Origin: Isoetes taiwanensis
Lineage: Eukaryota > Streptophyta > Lycopodiopsida > Isoetales > Isoetaceae
NCBI GenBank assembly: GCA_021234155.1
Contig: JAJEKV010000003.1
Coordinates: 13,139,819 to 13,203,818 of the forward strand
DNA: 64,000 nucleotides
Direction of reading: 5' to 3'
Shown piece by piece: positions 35,901-49,614 of the stretch (the stretch's first letter is position 1; each line of letters begins with the position of its first letter). The notes beneath the pieces were generated by a model, which was not told the origin of the DNA, searched no databases, and saw nothing but the letters and a program-made list of their open reading frames with translations. The translations under genes were made by a program, and so were the position numbers.

Positions 35901-38900
35901 TTTAGAATTGTTCTATGTCATCAAAATTTTCAAAATCAGCATTTGAAAATGATTATTGTGCAAAGGGGCCAGCCCTATAATGCCATTTGGCATGATATCA
36001 TTCTAGAGCCATTTGGCTCAAATATGTTATATGACTAAAAATAGTCATATGCATAAAACAATGAACCAATCGAGGTGTAATTCTTAAAAGGCGAATGTTC
36101 CATGAACGTACATAATAATGTCTTATGGGCCACTTGGCCATGTCTCAAGTATGACACCAAAGATTCTCATATAAATTCGAAGAATGTTAAAAGGAAAATG
36201 GATGTTCAACTAATGGGTACATAAACAAAAATGGGATGAAATAGGACCCCTACTTGTAATAGTAGGGGCCCATCCCCCATCGATACAAATACAAGTAAAC
36301 AGGGGTTCTCTATCATCCTGCGGAAGGAGGTAGGGTTTTTTTTATGCATTAATAAATGTAACTATCCAATTGCATGTAGTGAACATGTTTAACTGAGCTA
36401 GGATTGCCTAAGCTAGTAGTGGTGTTCACAAAAATTACGAGACGTACCATATAAATGCAAGTTTTTCTTGTAGGGCACAATAACTATCTTATGCTGGAAA
36501 ATGCTTTTTTAAATCTATACATGCGTTTGCATGTCACTTCCTTTGTTTGCATGACTTGGTAATGTACCTTTAAACACTTTTCATAGTCGAATATGACTCT
36601 TGCATGTGTGCACTTGTCATTTCCTTGGATTGCATGGCTTTTTAATGCCTTTTGGTGCTTCTAACGATCTTACATTTAGCAATATGGCTACAAATTTTGT
36701 CGGCTATCTCTTGCCTTTCTAACACTGCAAGGTTGAAGACCCGTGTGTAGTTTAAAAGACAAAAAGGTACGTCTAATAACCCATTGGATGATTTCCACAT
36801 GAGGGTAAAAGGCAACGTCAAGTTTTTGTGCTTTTGTTGTTGCCTTTACAGAATGGTTTAGGGTTTGTTGCCATAACAAAATGCGGCAAACAGACTGCCG
36901 ATACTTGGTGCGGAATGCTCCATCTGCTTCTCTGTGTAGGATGCTCCAAAGAACGCTGCACTTTGTAAACGACCACTGTTGTTTTCCCTCAAAGCATGCA
37001 ATCCATCTGTTATGGAGCAGCTATTTGTACCTGCTCCCAGATCCGCATTTCGTTTGTTATTTGATATGCTATCATCTAATCTGTTATCTTGGGCACTTGA
37101 AATGGCTGGCATCCTCTTTGTGCTGAACACCATTAAAAGCTCTTGCAGGCAGATCTCTTATATACTATGTGCCAATGAAGTACCCAGGTCGCTATCAAAA
37201 TGTATGGTGGTACGGCCATGGGCTGCATGGTTCTATGACCATGAGCGTCTTCTACTTGGCTGCTGCACCAGTAAAGTGGAAAGGACTACCAAATTCATTC
37301 AGCTTGTCTGCATCTTTAAATGGTGATGGAGCAATTATTCTAGAAGGTTTATGATCTGTTCATCTTGGCCAGCATGTTATATTTTGCATGAGAGCAACAA
37401 TGACACAGTTAATGGCATCCAAGACCATATAAATTTGTGCACATTCTCTGCAACAAATGTTTCAACGGACCTATTGCAAATCAAAGGCTTCATTCCAGGT
37501 CTGTGTGAACAATGTTTCTATTTGGAGAATGATTTTCAAATGAGTTTCCACTATATATACAAGTAGGTGAAACAAAACACGTCTTCTTGGCATATAGGAT
37601 ATGCAAACTTATTGTTATTTTACATATGTTGGCTGGGCATGTTGGAACAGTTGGTCAGCATAAATCTGAGCATAAATCTGTCCATTACTACTTTAGTATG
37701 GCTGATAAAATCCAAAGTCTAGAAAATTGCATTTTCTATTTGATATTTGATGCTCTTATGTTTCAATGGATTTATTCTAACACATAAGGTGAAGGGCGAT
37801 AAGCCGTGAAGTTCTATAGCTTACCTGACGGTCCTTTCATTGTTACTCTTCTAAGGCTAACATTTGACTGGTTGACTGCAGGTAACCAGAACTCCACCTC
37901 CTTGGATTTTTGTAGGATGTTACAATGCTGATTTTCAGATTAAGACCATGTTAATACATGGTTCTAAATATCGAGATAAGTATCTCTGTTTTTCTAACTT
38001 TCTAGAAGAATAAATTTTGAGCACAATGTTTACTTTTCTTATTCTGATAGTTGAAATCGCAGAAAAAGGCAGCTTGAGAGTTTTGCCTGGTTGAGTATTC
38101 CAAAGAAATAGAAGATTGATGGCGATATCAAAAGACATGGAATAAACAGGATTGTTTTATATTATGTGGAAATGTATGATTTTTGCTATTCTAATTTTTT
38201 TTGCAAACATCTTTGTTGTTCCCTTTTGGGAACTTTGACATTGAGCTTTGTTTCAAACGAGTTGGACATAAGGAAATGTTTTCTTTTTTAAGGTTTCACT
38301 TGAGTTTTCGTTCCAAGGTATCACTTGGACATTGGACACGAGTTTTGGAGTTTCATGTTTCTCTAGTGAGATGATGTATAAAGATTTTTCTTATTAATTC
38401 TCTTGTGTTCAAGGATCTGATGTGCTGTCATTGGACACTCATTTGGAAGTTCCATGTTTTTCATGATCTGTATGAAAGTTTATCTTGTTAATTCTCCCGT
38501 GTGCTCAAGGATCCGATGTGCCGTATGTGGCCTAAATGGTTACATGTACGGATAGATAAATACTTGATACCAAGGGATTGACTGCGGTATGTAGAGGTGG
38601 CTAGTATGGCTTTTGTCAAGGCTAGTGCCGTCCGGGTTTTTTAGATATTTCTATTCATTGGTTTTACCAAAGGTCGTCATCAATCCTTGAAGCACATGGA
38701 TGAATTATCAAGATTCTCCAAAGTCAAGTTTATCTGTTGTACTAAAGAATTCATGAGTTTATGATTGACATGATCCTTTATATATGCGTGACTCATGTTG
38801 AGTATACGTCGCAAAGGGAGGAGAAAACCCTTACGACTCATGTAGTGATGAGTATTTGCGCATGATGGAGGAGAAAAACCTTTACACAAATACAACGTAT

Positions 38901-40974
38901 AATGGATTGAGTATACGACAGTATGCAATGGAGGAGTAAACGTATACAAGAAAATAATGCCTAATATTTATAGGCGTGTCGTGACAAGAAGCAAATTCAA
39001 TATGGCACAAAAGAACTCGCTTTATTGAAAAAGGTATGAGCTCTATTGCGTAAGTAAAGGCTTCATATATTTGCAAGGTTTTAGAATTGTTCTATGTCAT
39101 CAAAATTTTCAAAATCAGCATTTGAAAATGATTATTGTGCAAAGGGGCGGCCCTATAATGCCATTTGGCATGATATCATTCTAGAGCCATTTGGCTCAAA
39201 TATGTTATATGATCTAAAAATAGTCATATGCATAAAACAATGAACCACCGAGGTGTAATTCTTAAAAGGCGTAATGTTCCATGAATGGACATAATAATGT
39301 CTTATGGGCCACTTGGCCATGTCTCAAGTATGACACCAAAGATTCTCATATAAATTCGGAAGAATGTTAAAAGGAAAAATGGATGTTCAACTAATGGGTA
39401 CATAAACAAAAAAATGGGATGAAATAGGACCCCTCATCAGTAATAGTAGGGGCTCGCCCATCCTAATCGATACAAAATATAAGTAAACAGGGGTTCTCTA
39501 TCATCCTGCGGAAGGAGGTAGGGTTTTTTTTATGCATTAATAAATGTAAATATCCAATTGCATGTAGTGAACATGTTTAACTGAGCTAGGATTGCCTAAG
39601 CTAGTAGTGGTGTTCACAGATTACGAGACAGCCATATAAATGCAAGTTTTTCTTGTAGGGCACAATAACTATCTTATGCTGGAAAATGCTTTTTTAAATC
39701 TATACATGCGTTTGCATGTCACTTCCTTTGTTTGCATGACTTGGTAATGTACCTTTAAACACTTTTCATAGTCGAATATGACTCTTGCATGTGTGCACTT
39801 GTCATTTCCTTGGATTGCATGGCTTTTTAATGCCTTTTGGTGCTTCTAACGATCTTACATTTAGCAATATGGCTACAAATTTTGTCGGCTATCTCTTGCC
39901 TTTCTAACACTGCAAGGTTGAAGACCCATGTGTAGTTTAAAAGACAAAAAGGTACGTCTAATAACCCATTGGATGATTTCCACATGAGGGTAAAAGGCAA
40001 CATCAAGTTTTTGTGCTTTTGTTGTTGCCTTTACAGAATGGTTTAGGGTTTGTTGCCATAACAAAATGCGGCAAACAGACTGCCGATACTTGGTGCGGAA
40101 TGCTCCATCTGCTTCTCTGTGTAGGATGCTCCAAAGAACGCTGCACTTTGTAAACGACCACTGTTGTTTTCCCTCAAAGCATGCATGCTTCCATCTGTTA
40201 TGGAGCAGCTATTTGTACCTGCTCCCAGATCCGCATTTCGTTTGTTATTTGATATGCTATCATCTAATCTGTTATCTTGGGCACTTGAAATGGCTGGCAT
40301 CCTCTTTGTGCTGAACACCATTAGCTGTTGCAAGCTCTGTTTTCTGAAGCTCTTGCAGGCAGATCTCTTATATACTATGTGCCAATGAAGTACCCAGGTC
40401 GCTATCAAAATGTATGGTGGTACGGCCATGGGCTGCATGGTTCTATGACCATGAGCGTCTTCTACTTGGCTGCTGCACCAGTAAAGTGGAAAGGGCTACC
40501 AAATTCATTCAGCTTGTCTGCATCTTTAAATGGTGATGGAGCAATTATTCTAGAAGGTTTATGATCTGTTCATCTTGGCCAGCATGTTATATTTTGCATG
40601 AGAGCAACAATGACACAGTTAATGGCATCCAAGACCATATAAATTTGTGCACATTCTCTGCAACAAATGTTTCAACGGACCTATTGCAAATCAAAGGCTT
40701 CATTCCAGGTCTGTGCGAACAATGTTTCTATTTGGAGAATGATTTTCAAATGAGTTTCCACTATATATACAAATATATACAAGTAGGTGAAACAAAACAC
40801 GTCTTCTTGGCATATAGGATATGCAAACTTATTGTTATTTTACATATGTTGGCTGGGCATGTTGGAGCAGTTGGTCAGCATAAATCTGAGCATAAATCTG
40901 TCCATTACTACTTTAGTATGGCTGCAGGTAACCAGAACTCCACCTCCTTGGATTTTTGTAGGATGTTACAATGC
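29951..40974. repeat. tandem array B, ~3.19-kb unit, about 3.4 copies
   Basis: Units start at the motif ATGCATTAATAAATGTAA after a short T run: B1 29951-33153, B2 33154-36343, B3 36344-39531, B4 39532-40974 (truncated). Spacings are 3203, 3190 and 3188 bp. Long stretches are identical between copies. No known protein is encoded; open frames of 60-130 residues differ between copies in length and do not suggest a family. Each unit contains a CCCCTA(C)T...AGTAGGGG hairpin (33057-33077 in B1) and three degenerate ~60-bp subrepeats with GGAGGAGAAAA/GGAGGAGTAAA cores (32440-32575 in B1). Confidence 0.93.
39532..40974. repeat. truncated fourth unit B4 with internal deletion
   Basis: B4 follows B3 until ATGGCTG at 40923. 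It then skips about 175 bp present in B1-B3 and resumes at CAGGTAACCAGAACTCC for ~50 bp before meeting block A2. The deletion joins two short GCTG/ACTG motifs. It also has an extra ATATATACAA duplication near 40770. Confidence 0.8.
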
Positions 40975-43286
40975 GTGGACGGTGGCACACCGGAATGTGG
41001 TCCCAGTGGCCATGCCACCACACATCCTATAAACTCGGAGAGTTTTGAACCATGTTACTAACATGGAAGACTACTTAGAATTGGTGCAGTGGGAATGCGG
41101 TAGACACATTGTCAGTCATGTTGTTCCTGTAGTACTTTCTTTTTTGTTCCTGTGTCAACAATTAGTGTTTTGGCGTGCCATTGAAGGAAATTCAGATGTC
41201 GGGTATGTGGCTATTGGTGAATGGTTTTGATGTGTCTTACTTTATATGGGTCTTCTTGCATTCTTGTATTGGAGCCTTTGATTGAGAGAATATTCCATGT
41301 TAAATGCATGCAAGTACAATTGTGCAAAAAAGGGGAATTCAACAAGGTGTTGTCGCATACTGGTTTGCCTGCTAGAAATTTATACGTAGATAGGAGGGTT
41401 GTGAATAGAATTGAAGTTGAATCTGTTGAACCAATTGTAATTATGAAATACAATTATTTGTTCCATATTGTTAGCAGTCGCTGACCATTTAACTCTAGGC
41501 CTTAAACATTTTCTAAACCTATATAATCCTGCTTCGTTTGTGCCTTGGAATATTCGTGTCACCAAGGCACCCATCCTGACTGTCCATTTCGTAGTCATCT
41601 TGGCTGTCATTTTCTGCAGCATTTCGTCATGTTTCCAGTGTTCTAAGTTGGATCCAGACAAGAGTTCATGTTTTTGGTGTTTCCCTGTTCTTGAATACTG
41701 CCGGATTTGATGGATCTCAATGTTTTTTGCTGGCTCCATTTTGCTGTCTACTGTGGGATTGTACCGATAAGGTTTCTTCAGGGACACGGCGTCTCTGATC
41801 CAATGAAGTCCTTGAATCTGAAGGAAGCGATGGCTATAAATTCATTCTTTGGCTTCGGCGAAGTGCATCAAGGGTTGCATCTTTGTCCCCCTGCAGCGCC
41901 AGACCAATTTTGGACTCTAGAATTGCAACATTTATGGTTTTGCCACTACGTATTTCATTTCATGTATGATCTGTTTGCCCTTGGGTTTCAAATCTTGCTA
42001 TGCTATGGTTTTCTGGACACACTCTAGAAATGCAACAATTATGGCTTTGCCATTACTTTGTATTTCATTTCCTGCATGATCCGTTTGCTCTTGGGCTTCA
42101 AATCTTGCTCTACTACGAGGTCTGGGAATTTGCCTTGCAGGTTTTAAAATGGAGGGTTTTGGGAATGCATATTCTTCGACATGGTAAGATTGTATAAGTA
42201 AAATTTACCTTCATTGTAACATCCAGTTGTTTATTTGGCTTATTGTTAGAAGAGTTAAGCATTTTGAAGCTGTAATGTCTCTATATCTCTAAATAGTGCA
42301 TCTCAAAGTAACTGGAAATACACACAGTCAAGGGTTTGCTATTGGCATTAAACTATGGTAAATTATATGCGTATCCCTTAGAGTCAGTTGCTATATGTTT
42401 GTAAAAATCTTCAATATTTTCTTAGGTATTTCATAAGTTTGTCATTGCAAGAGTATTTCATTAAGCATGCTTGTTCCTATTAATGAAGATGCATTATTTA
42501 CAGGATTGGAGCATGATCGTGATTCTAAAAACTATTATTGTAGACCTCAATAGACCTGGATCTACTATTCAAGTAAATGTAGCACAGTTATTCTGCAGTG
42601 TTCAACGATCTCAATTAGCTATATGTGGTTTTCATTCTACATTTATTGTAATTTGTTGTAAGTGGTCATGGTTAATTTCAACGAATAGTTCAGGTTTTTT
42701 TAGATATTAGGACGTAACATTTGAATGACAATATTCCAGTCATATGATTTTGGTCAAACGTCATATATAAATCACTTGATAGCTTGAGGAAGAAAGAAAG
42801 AAAGAAAGATTATATTAACGTCTACGAGAGACTAGCTGGGTCTATGAGACCAAATATACATCAATCATGTCCAGCTAGGGGCGCATTTGCGGCCACCTAG
42901 AGATAATGCTTAAAAAAAGAAAAAGAAAACTGAAACAATGAAATTAAGAAAGTTTCGTCTTCTTGCCATGGGATCAAAGTATAAAGTGATGTCAGACTTG
43001 TTTTCTCTTTTGAAGGACTGCTTATGTTTTTCCTTTATTGTCCGTTTTCTTCTTCTAGACACTTTCATAGTTACTCCTTTTGAGATTGGATGAGATGGTC
43101 TGGGAAGAAAACCTGACTTCCGTTTATTATCATTATCACCTTTAATGAGAAAGAGAGTGATCAGCCTTTGTGTAGGATCATTTTTATGTCCCACTCTTCC
43201 CCCAGCTTGCTCCTTCAATAGATTTCTTCTATGCACAGTCATTTGGTGAAGGAAAAGAGCTATACATTTCTTGTCCTCATAGGCGA

Positions 43287-45325
43287 TCAAGAGGTAGGTT
43301 CCCGAAATAGACAATGAAATCTGCCCCGTATTTCATAATAGACTGGACATGTGAAGATGAAATGTTCCTCATCAATTACATTCAAGTGACACAATCTACA
43401 GATCTTCTTTGAACGCTCCACCTTGGATCTACTAGCACGACCAGCTTCAATCTCAAGCTGATGAGATAGGACCCTGAGCTGACCAATAGCATGTCTCACT
43501 TTATATGCAAGGCGAATATTCAATATCCTAGTCGCTCGATGAAACCATCTTCATTGAACTCAAGGAAGTGATCTTTGTAAAATTGCATCTTGGTAGGAAG
43601 ATCACTTGGAGTTAACCATGTCTTTGATATGCATAAAATTTCCAGATCGTGCCATATGAGCTGATTCTTATCTTTTTCAAGTCTTTTTTTTTGCTCTAGG
43701 TTTTACTGCAGTATTAGCTGCTGCCATGTTATGTTGAAAGGGAGGCAGGTTTCCCAAGCCAAATCCTAAAGAGGCAGCCCATTGCAATGCCTTTGTGTAC
43801 CAACATTCTTGCACCCCCTTTTTAGCCAAATCTTTTGAACTCTTGAGAGCAATCCATGGAAGCCTGCATTGGCCCTACCAATATGATTGGATGCGGCACA
43901 TATGCTTTGCTCATAATCATTTTGGACAGAAAATAGATTTGCAATCTTTCTATATGACCCCATTCTTTGGCTATCATGTCCATCCCCCACATCAAAGCTC
44001 CATATAAAGCAACTAGTCTAATTAAGGTATTGAAAAGATGAAGCTTTGCCGGAACATCCTGAAAATCCACTTTGGAACATTTCTTTTCTAGCATTGCAAG
44101 CAAGGCATATCCCTTTGTGAGTCTTGCATATGCTGCATCTTTCATGCTAAAGACGGGACCCTTAAATTGCATACCCAAGTAAGTATAATGAGATACCACT
44201 TCCACTTGTTTATTCATGAAAAAGAAGAGGTTGCGATGTATGCAAGCACGTGATGTGTGGAAAACCATCACTTTTGTTTGTCCAAGTCCACTTTAAGCTC
44301 TCTTTGAGCGTAAAATTTGTCAAGTGATGCTGAAGGCCTTCAGGAGAAGAGGATATAAGTACCACATCATCCGCATATAGAAGGATGGATATGCATTCAT
44401 CAGCTAAGGCAGATCCATCACCTCCAAGCATTGCTATGAAGCTTTCCAGCTCGTCAATGTACAAACCAAAGAGTGTAGGGGATAAGGGACAGCCCTGTTT
44501 AACCCCAATTGTGCTGCTTATATCATCCGACCAGTCCCCGGGCACTTTAATTTTTCCCAAAACATTTTCATAGAGCATCAAAACGGCCCATATGACTTGA
44601 TGCGACAATCCCCAGTTCAATAAATCTATGAAATAGGTGGTTCCGAGGGATCGTATCAAAGGCTTTGTAGAAATCCACAAAGCAGCAATAAACTTTTGTT
44701 TTCTTTGCTTTAGCTTCCTCAATCATAGATCGCAAAGTAAAGATATGATCTATTATTGAGAAATTTCACCTGAAACCGGTCTGGCCCTTTGCTCTAAGGA
44801 GATTTATCTCCGTGTGTTCGCTAATAATCAAGTCCAATGCAAGGGGCGTCACCTTGTGGAACCTGATAAAATCATGTGCATCAATGGGAGGGGGCGATGT
44901 TTTACCCTTTTCCGTATGTATACTAGGGGTCATAGGGGTTTTGGGGTGTTCTTCTAGTTGTAAAACCATATGGAAAGGGGTCAAATTTGCCTATCAGAAA
45001 CACGTTTACTAGGGGTTTTTCGGCTACCCTATGCACGCAGGTGGCATATCTCTTATAAAGAAGGTGGATCCCCCGGGGTCCAATGCACATCCGTATAATC
45101 TTGCCATGAAATAGCCAATCATTATAAGGCGGTAGTTGTTTGGATTCATTGGGTCTCTAGCTTTAAAAATTGGCTTGATGATATTAATGGCCCATGCTTT
45201 TGGAAAGCTTGAGCATATTATCTCATTGAATAAATCTGCCACAATAGGCGCAAGGGTATCCATTCCATCGCGTTTTGGCTTCCCTGAGCCATTCTGGCCA
45301 AGGCAAGCTACTATTCCACTTTGCC
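43287..45325 (-). pseudogene. LINE ORF2 remnant, copy in A2
   Basis: Same content as the copy at 27446-29888: zinc-knuckle end at 43287-43523, thumb region at 43822-44271, RT core with LLYADDVVL at 44210-44722, and pre-RT region at 45024-45330. The body (43775-45300) is almost base-identical to the A1 copy; differences include an extra A at 45168 and two bases in the initial RT region. It is broken by the same stops, so the decay predates the duplication. Confidence 0.88.
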
Positions 45326-45407
45326 AAATGCCATCGTGCTGCCTTTGCACAATAGTTCCCTCAGGAGCAGCTGTCTTCAGCAAGAACGAAGGCATGGACG
45401 CGATTCG

Positions 45408-45443
45408 TGTTAATTTTGGTGAGTTTATAGTTGATTCAGAACT

Positions 45444-45444
<1 letters not shown>
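45408..45444 (+). repeat. copia 5' LTR, first part (37 bp)
   Basis: Matches the first 37 bp of the 3' LTR at 55498. It ends with ATTCAGAACTT, which is repeated at 50601-50611 as the target duplication of the nested LINE. Confidence 0.95.
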
Positions 45445-45484
<40 letters not shown>

Positions 45485-46122
45485 TAAGAGTATGTATTAA
45501 TATATAAAAATTTACATAGGATATCCCCAAATGGGATTGATTGAAAGAATTATCACAAAGCGGATATAACTCGTAAGTGTCAAGGATTGTACTAAAAACT
45601 ACCACTCCAATCTTCCCTACCCCTGGATTACTATAGGAAAAACCATCTTCATCCAGGCTTAGATACTATATGGAGTTAGCAGCCAATTCCAAGCAACAAG
45701 AACTTAGGAAAAACCCCGCTGAAGACGAAGATCCTCCATCCAACATCCTGATAGATGTCGGATAGGTCATAAACCCTTACTGCACACTGCTTAAATCCAG
45801 ATCCCAGTTACATTTGAAAAATGAATAGAATCCCCTTATACTGCCAATTCTATCCAAGTTCTTGTTATAATTGCGGCCAAACTTCCTGTGGTGGGCCAAG
45901 GCCATGAGGGCTACCTCCATGTTGAAGCTGTTCTGAATCCTTGTTACTGAAGCGGTCAGTCCTCCAAGAGCTACACCACATCGGTGTTTCCAAATGCACC
46001 ACAATGATATATTGGTTAAAGTGAGTTGAATAATATCTGCACCTATCTCGGCTAGAATGGCCGGCCATGATAGTGACACATCTCAGAGCCCAATAATTGG
46101 ACAAACCCACCTCCGAAGTCTC

Positions 46123-49100
46123 CTATAATCGAACAAAAGAAAAGATGATCCATTGTCTCCGGCGCCCACATCCTAGAGGGCAGAGATCATGTTGAACAAC
46201 ACCCTTGTTCAATGACCATGTCATAGTGTATACACACCTTCTTGTAGACTGATCCAAATAAAAGAATTGGATCTTTTTGGAACATAAGAAGATCCAAGAC
46301 CTTGTCAATAGACCCTTGGTTTTACGCTTGATCTAATCCCAACCTGTCTGCGACCTTTAATGGGGACTGGCATTAGCAATCCATACAACTTTTTGACTTT
46401 ATATTACGCCCCATCCCCACACAACCACCTATCTTCTTCCCCTACAATACCAGAGACTGTATTGACATTCACCATAATCTTCCTAAAGACCTTCCTATCA
46501 CCTTCCCCAACACCTGGAACTAGAGCTTTAAATCTTGTCCAAGTAATCCATCTATCATTTTCCCACAACTGCCCAACCTTACGAATTCCTGCAACACGCC
46601 ATTTAGTAAACACTCGAGGGTGTACAAGTGCAAGAGGGAGCGCACCCCTCTCCCAAATCCTAGTGTTCCAAAATATACTCAGCCCCCCACCTCCCCAATG
46701 AGCATCCGCTATACTAAAGAGATTCTGCACATCCTGCCAAGCTTCTAATATCTTCCTCATTACTGGGGAAGTACCTCGACCCATTGAGAATTTATGAAAG
46801 TAGGAGCTAACCTCATCTCTAGGGGTAGAAGGTTTTCCCTTTATCTTACCCTGCTGAAGCCAATAACGCACAAAGGCAATAGCTGGGGATGTATCCCCTT
46901 GGATAGCCCTCCAGACAAACTTAGCTGCCAGAACCTTCCCCTGGACCATTGGGTCTTTACATCCCAATCCCCCATCCTTCCTACTTCGGCACATTTCTGA
47001 CCATGCAACCCCTGCTATCTTCCCTCCCCAGATGAATTTGCGAATGATTACTAATAACTGGTCATACATATACTTCTGTGCTACAATAGCCGAGGAGTAA
47101 TAAATATGAGTCGCATTAAGGATTGCATTGGCTACTGTCACTCTCCCCATAGTGGACAAGGACTTACAAGACCAGAGGTTAACCTTCTTTCGGATCCTTT
47201 CTATAATTGGCGCCCAAAGACCTTTTAGATTTTCTCCAAGGTTAAGTGGCATACCCAACAGCTTAGTCGTCTCTGTAGCTGCCACTATATGATAATTCCA
47301 TGCCCTGACCCTTGTATCAATGTCTTCTTCAAAAGGCCATATTACATCACATTTAGCGTGATTCAGCCCGATACCCGATATGGAGTAAAAAGAATTTAAA
47401 ACCTGTTGAAAGGCAGGAAAACTCCCATCATCGTACCTTAAGAAAAGAAAGGTATCGTCTGCATATTGCATAATAGTCAGATTTAGATTGGAACCTGGAA
47501 GAAGTAACCCATTCAGCAAACCCCTCGTCATCAAGCTTTTCACCATACAAGTTAAGAGATAAGCCATGATTATAAAAAGATAAGGAGCAAGGGGACACCC
47601 CTGCCTAATCCCCTTTCTGAGCTCAAAGAGACCAGTCGGCTGACCATTAACCAGAACAGATGCTGATGCCATCTTGTTCAAACCCACAACTAACTCTATA
47701 AAGTTTATTTCAAAACCCATGTGAGCCATCACATTTTTTAGCCCACTCCATCTAAGAGAGTCATAGGCTCTACTAAAAATCCAACTTGAAGATTACACAA
47801 TTAAAGCGAAGACTTGCACCAATGGAGCCCCTCTCTAGCTGCCAGATAGTTGTCCAAAATGTTCCTGCCTGGGAGGAAAGCTGACTGTTCACATCCAATC
47901 AAACGGGTTAAGATTGGCTTTAAACGGTTAGCAATGACCTTCATGATTACTTTGTACAACACATTGGTTAGTGCTATTGGTCTCCATTCATTTAGCACCT
48001 GGGGCTTATTGACTTTTGGAATCAAGGAGATAAATCCAGGTTGCTAGGGTCTGGGTGAAGATATTTGACCGCCCATGCTCCCTTGACTGCAGCGGTGAAG
48101 AATGGCCCAAGTATATCCCAGAATTCGACATAGAACTCTGGAGGGAACCCATCAGGTCCTGGCGACTTACCAGAAGCTAAAGAACACAGAGTCTTGTAGA
48201 TTTCTACATCACGAGGCTCTTGAAGTAGAAGTTTATTTTCTCCATCAGTCACTATCTGGCCTTGCCTTAAAGAGGGGAGCCACTCAGAGCATCGACTGTA
48301 ATAGTCACTTGGAAGGGGATCTTCTTTGAACAACCCCTCATAACTGTCCCTGAAGAAGGATTTAATTTCTGCCTCCTCTTTAAGAACCACGCTCGATCAT
48401 TAGTAATCTTGAAGTGATACTATTCTCGGCCAGCCTTGCTCCCCGCCAATCTAAAAAAACATTTAGAGCTTTCATGATCAACCTCCGCATACCATTTGGT
48501 CTTAGATCTAATAGCGGCCCCTCGAGCCTCTTCCTCTTCTATCGCTTTTATTTTGGCCTCTAGCTCTTCCTCAAGTGCCTGATTGGCAATATTAAAGGGA
48601 TCTAGAATCAAACCTTGTTTAACTTGTCGAACTTGGTTGTATAGGTCAACCTTATTCTCCCGGAATTTGATAGCCCGTAGTTTCCCCACTTTTTATCCAA
48701 TCCTTCATATCGGCATTTTTCTTGATCCAGGCTTTCATACTAGGAAGACCCTCTTCTCTTGACTGAGCTAACAGATATTCTTTGAATAGTATACAAAAGA
48801 GATCCTTCCCTAGGAGCCCAGTATTGAATTTAAAGGGGACATTTCCTTTTCGCCTGGCAGAAGGAAGATCTTCAAATACTAGTTTTTGTGGGATATGATC
48901 TGACTGGGAAAAAGAAAGGTCCCCTTCCACATAGCACCGATCCATAAAGGGGGCTGACTTGTTAGCCACATAAAATCTGTCTAGCTAGCGGCGATAAACT
49001 CTGTCCATTCCTTTTGTTTATTAGACCATGAATAGGGAGTATTCGATGGTGGGAGGAGAACGAAGCCACAATTGTTGAGAAGGGAATCCCATGCCGGTTA

Positions 49101-49583
49101 GCTCCTCCCCAAGAGGTTTCTATACTGAGGCCAATCTTTTGATCCCAAACATCCGGCCATATTGAGGTCACCACCTAGTACCCAATTGGCCACCGGCTGA
49201 CTGATCACCCAATCCATGATTTCCTTCCATAGAATGGCTCTTTCCGCAGGCTTATTTGTTGCATAAATATTAATCACTCCCCATTGAATCCCATCTGTAT
49301 CAAATTGCACAGCTTGCCACCTTCCATCTGTCCCAGCATATTGCAGCTTACTAGTTAAACCCTTCCATAAAGTTTTCGTACCCCCTTTAGTGCCCCTGGC
49401 AGCACAGGTAAAAGAGGAATACTGGCTTCCTACCCAGGCACCTAAGGAACTGGCCTCGAAGTCAGGAAGTCTATGTTCCTGTATAAGTAGGATATCTGCG
49501 CTCATCGATCTCATTGCTGCTAAAACTCTAGCCCTCTTTAGAGGTCCCTTGATACCTCGAAGGTTCCACGAAATAATCTTCAT
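46123..49583 (-). pseudogene. LINE ORF2: endonuclease, reverse transcriptase, zinc knuckle
   Basis: The start MKIISWNLRGIKGPLKRARV at 49583 and DILLIQEHRL, then VLGGDLNMAG, identify the AP-endonuclease-like domain that nicks target DNA. The middle (48022-48969) includes ASGKSPGPDGFPPEFYVEFW, the usual entry to RT. The piece at 47801-48025 has RPIALTNVLYKVIMKVIANR. The long frame 46404-47732 contains GIRQGCPLAPYLF and the catalytic QYADDTFLF, then the thumb and a WGGGGLSIFWNTRIW region. The zinc-knuckle end at 46123-46308 (WSLNKGVVQHDLCPLGCG) is frameshifted. At least six frame changes separate the pieces, so this copy is inactive. Confidence 0.92.
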
Positions 49584-49614
49584 GATTTTTCTATTTGAGT
49601 AGCATCATCCCTTG

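Larger units (their letters stand above)
40975..45479. repeat. direct-repeat block A2 (~4.5 kb)
   Basis: Second copy of block A, same orientation as 25129-29950, lacking the 322-bp TIR element. It begins within a B unit and runs into the complete copia/LINE nest, so it looks like the original location of the A sequence. 41050-43280 contains no recognisable gene. It has the same ~105-bp tandem duplication (about 41905-42115) and GAAA microsatellite (42790-42808). Confidence 0.92.

Noticed and set aside
40561-41061. A 166-residue frame running from B4 into A2
   Set aside because: It crosses the B4 internal deletion and the B4/A2 junction; no copy elsewhere has it.
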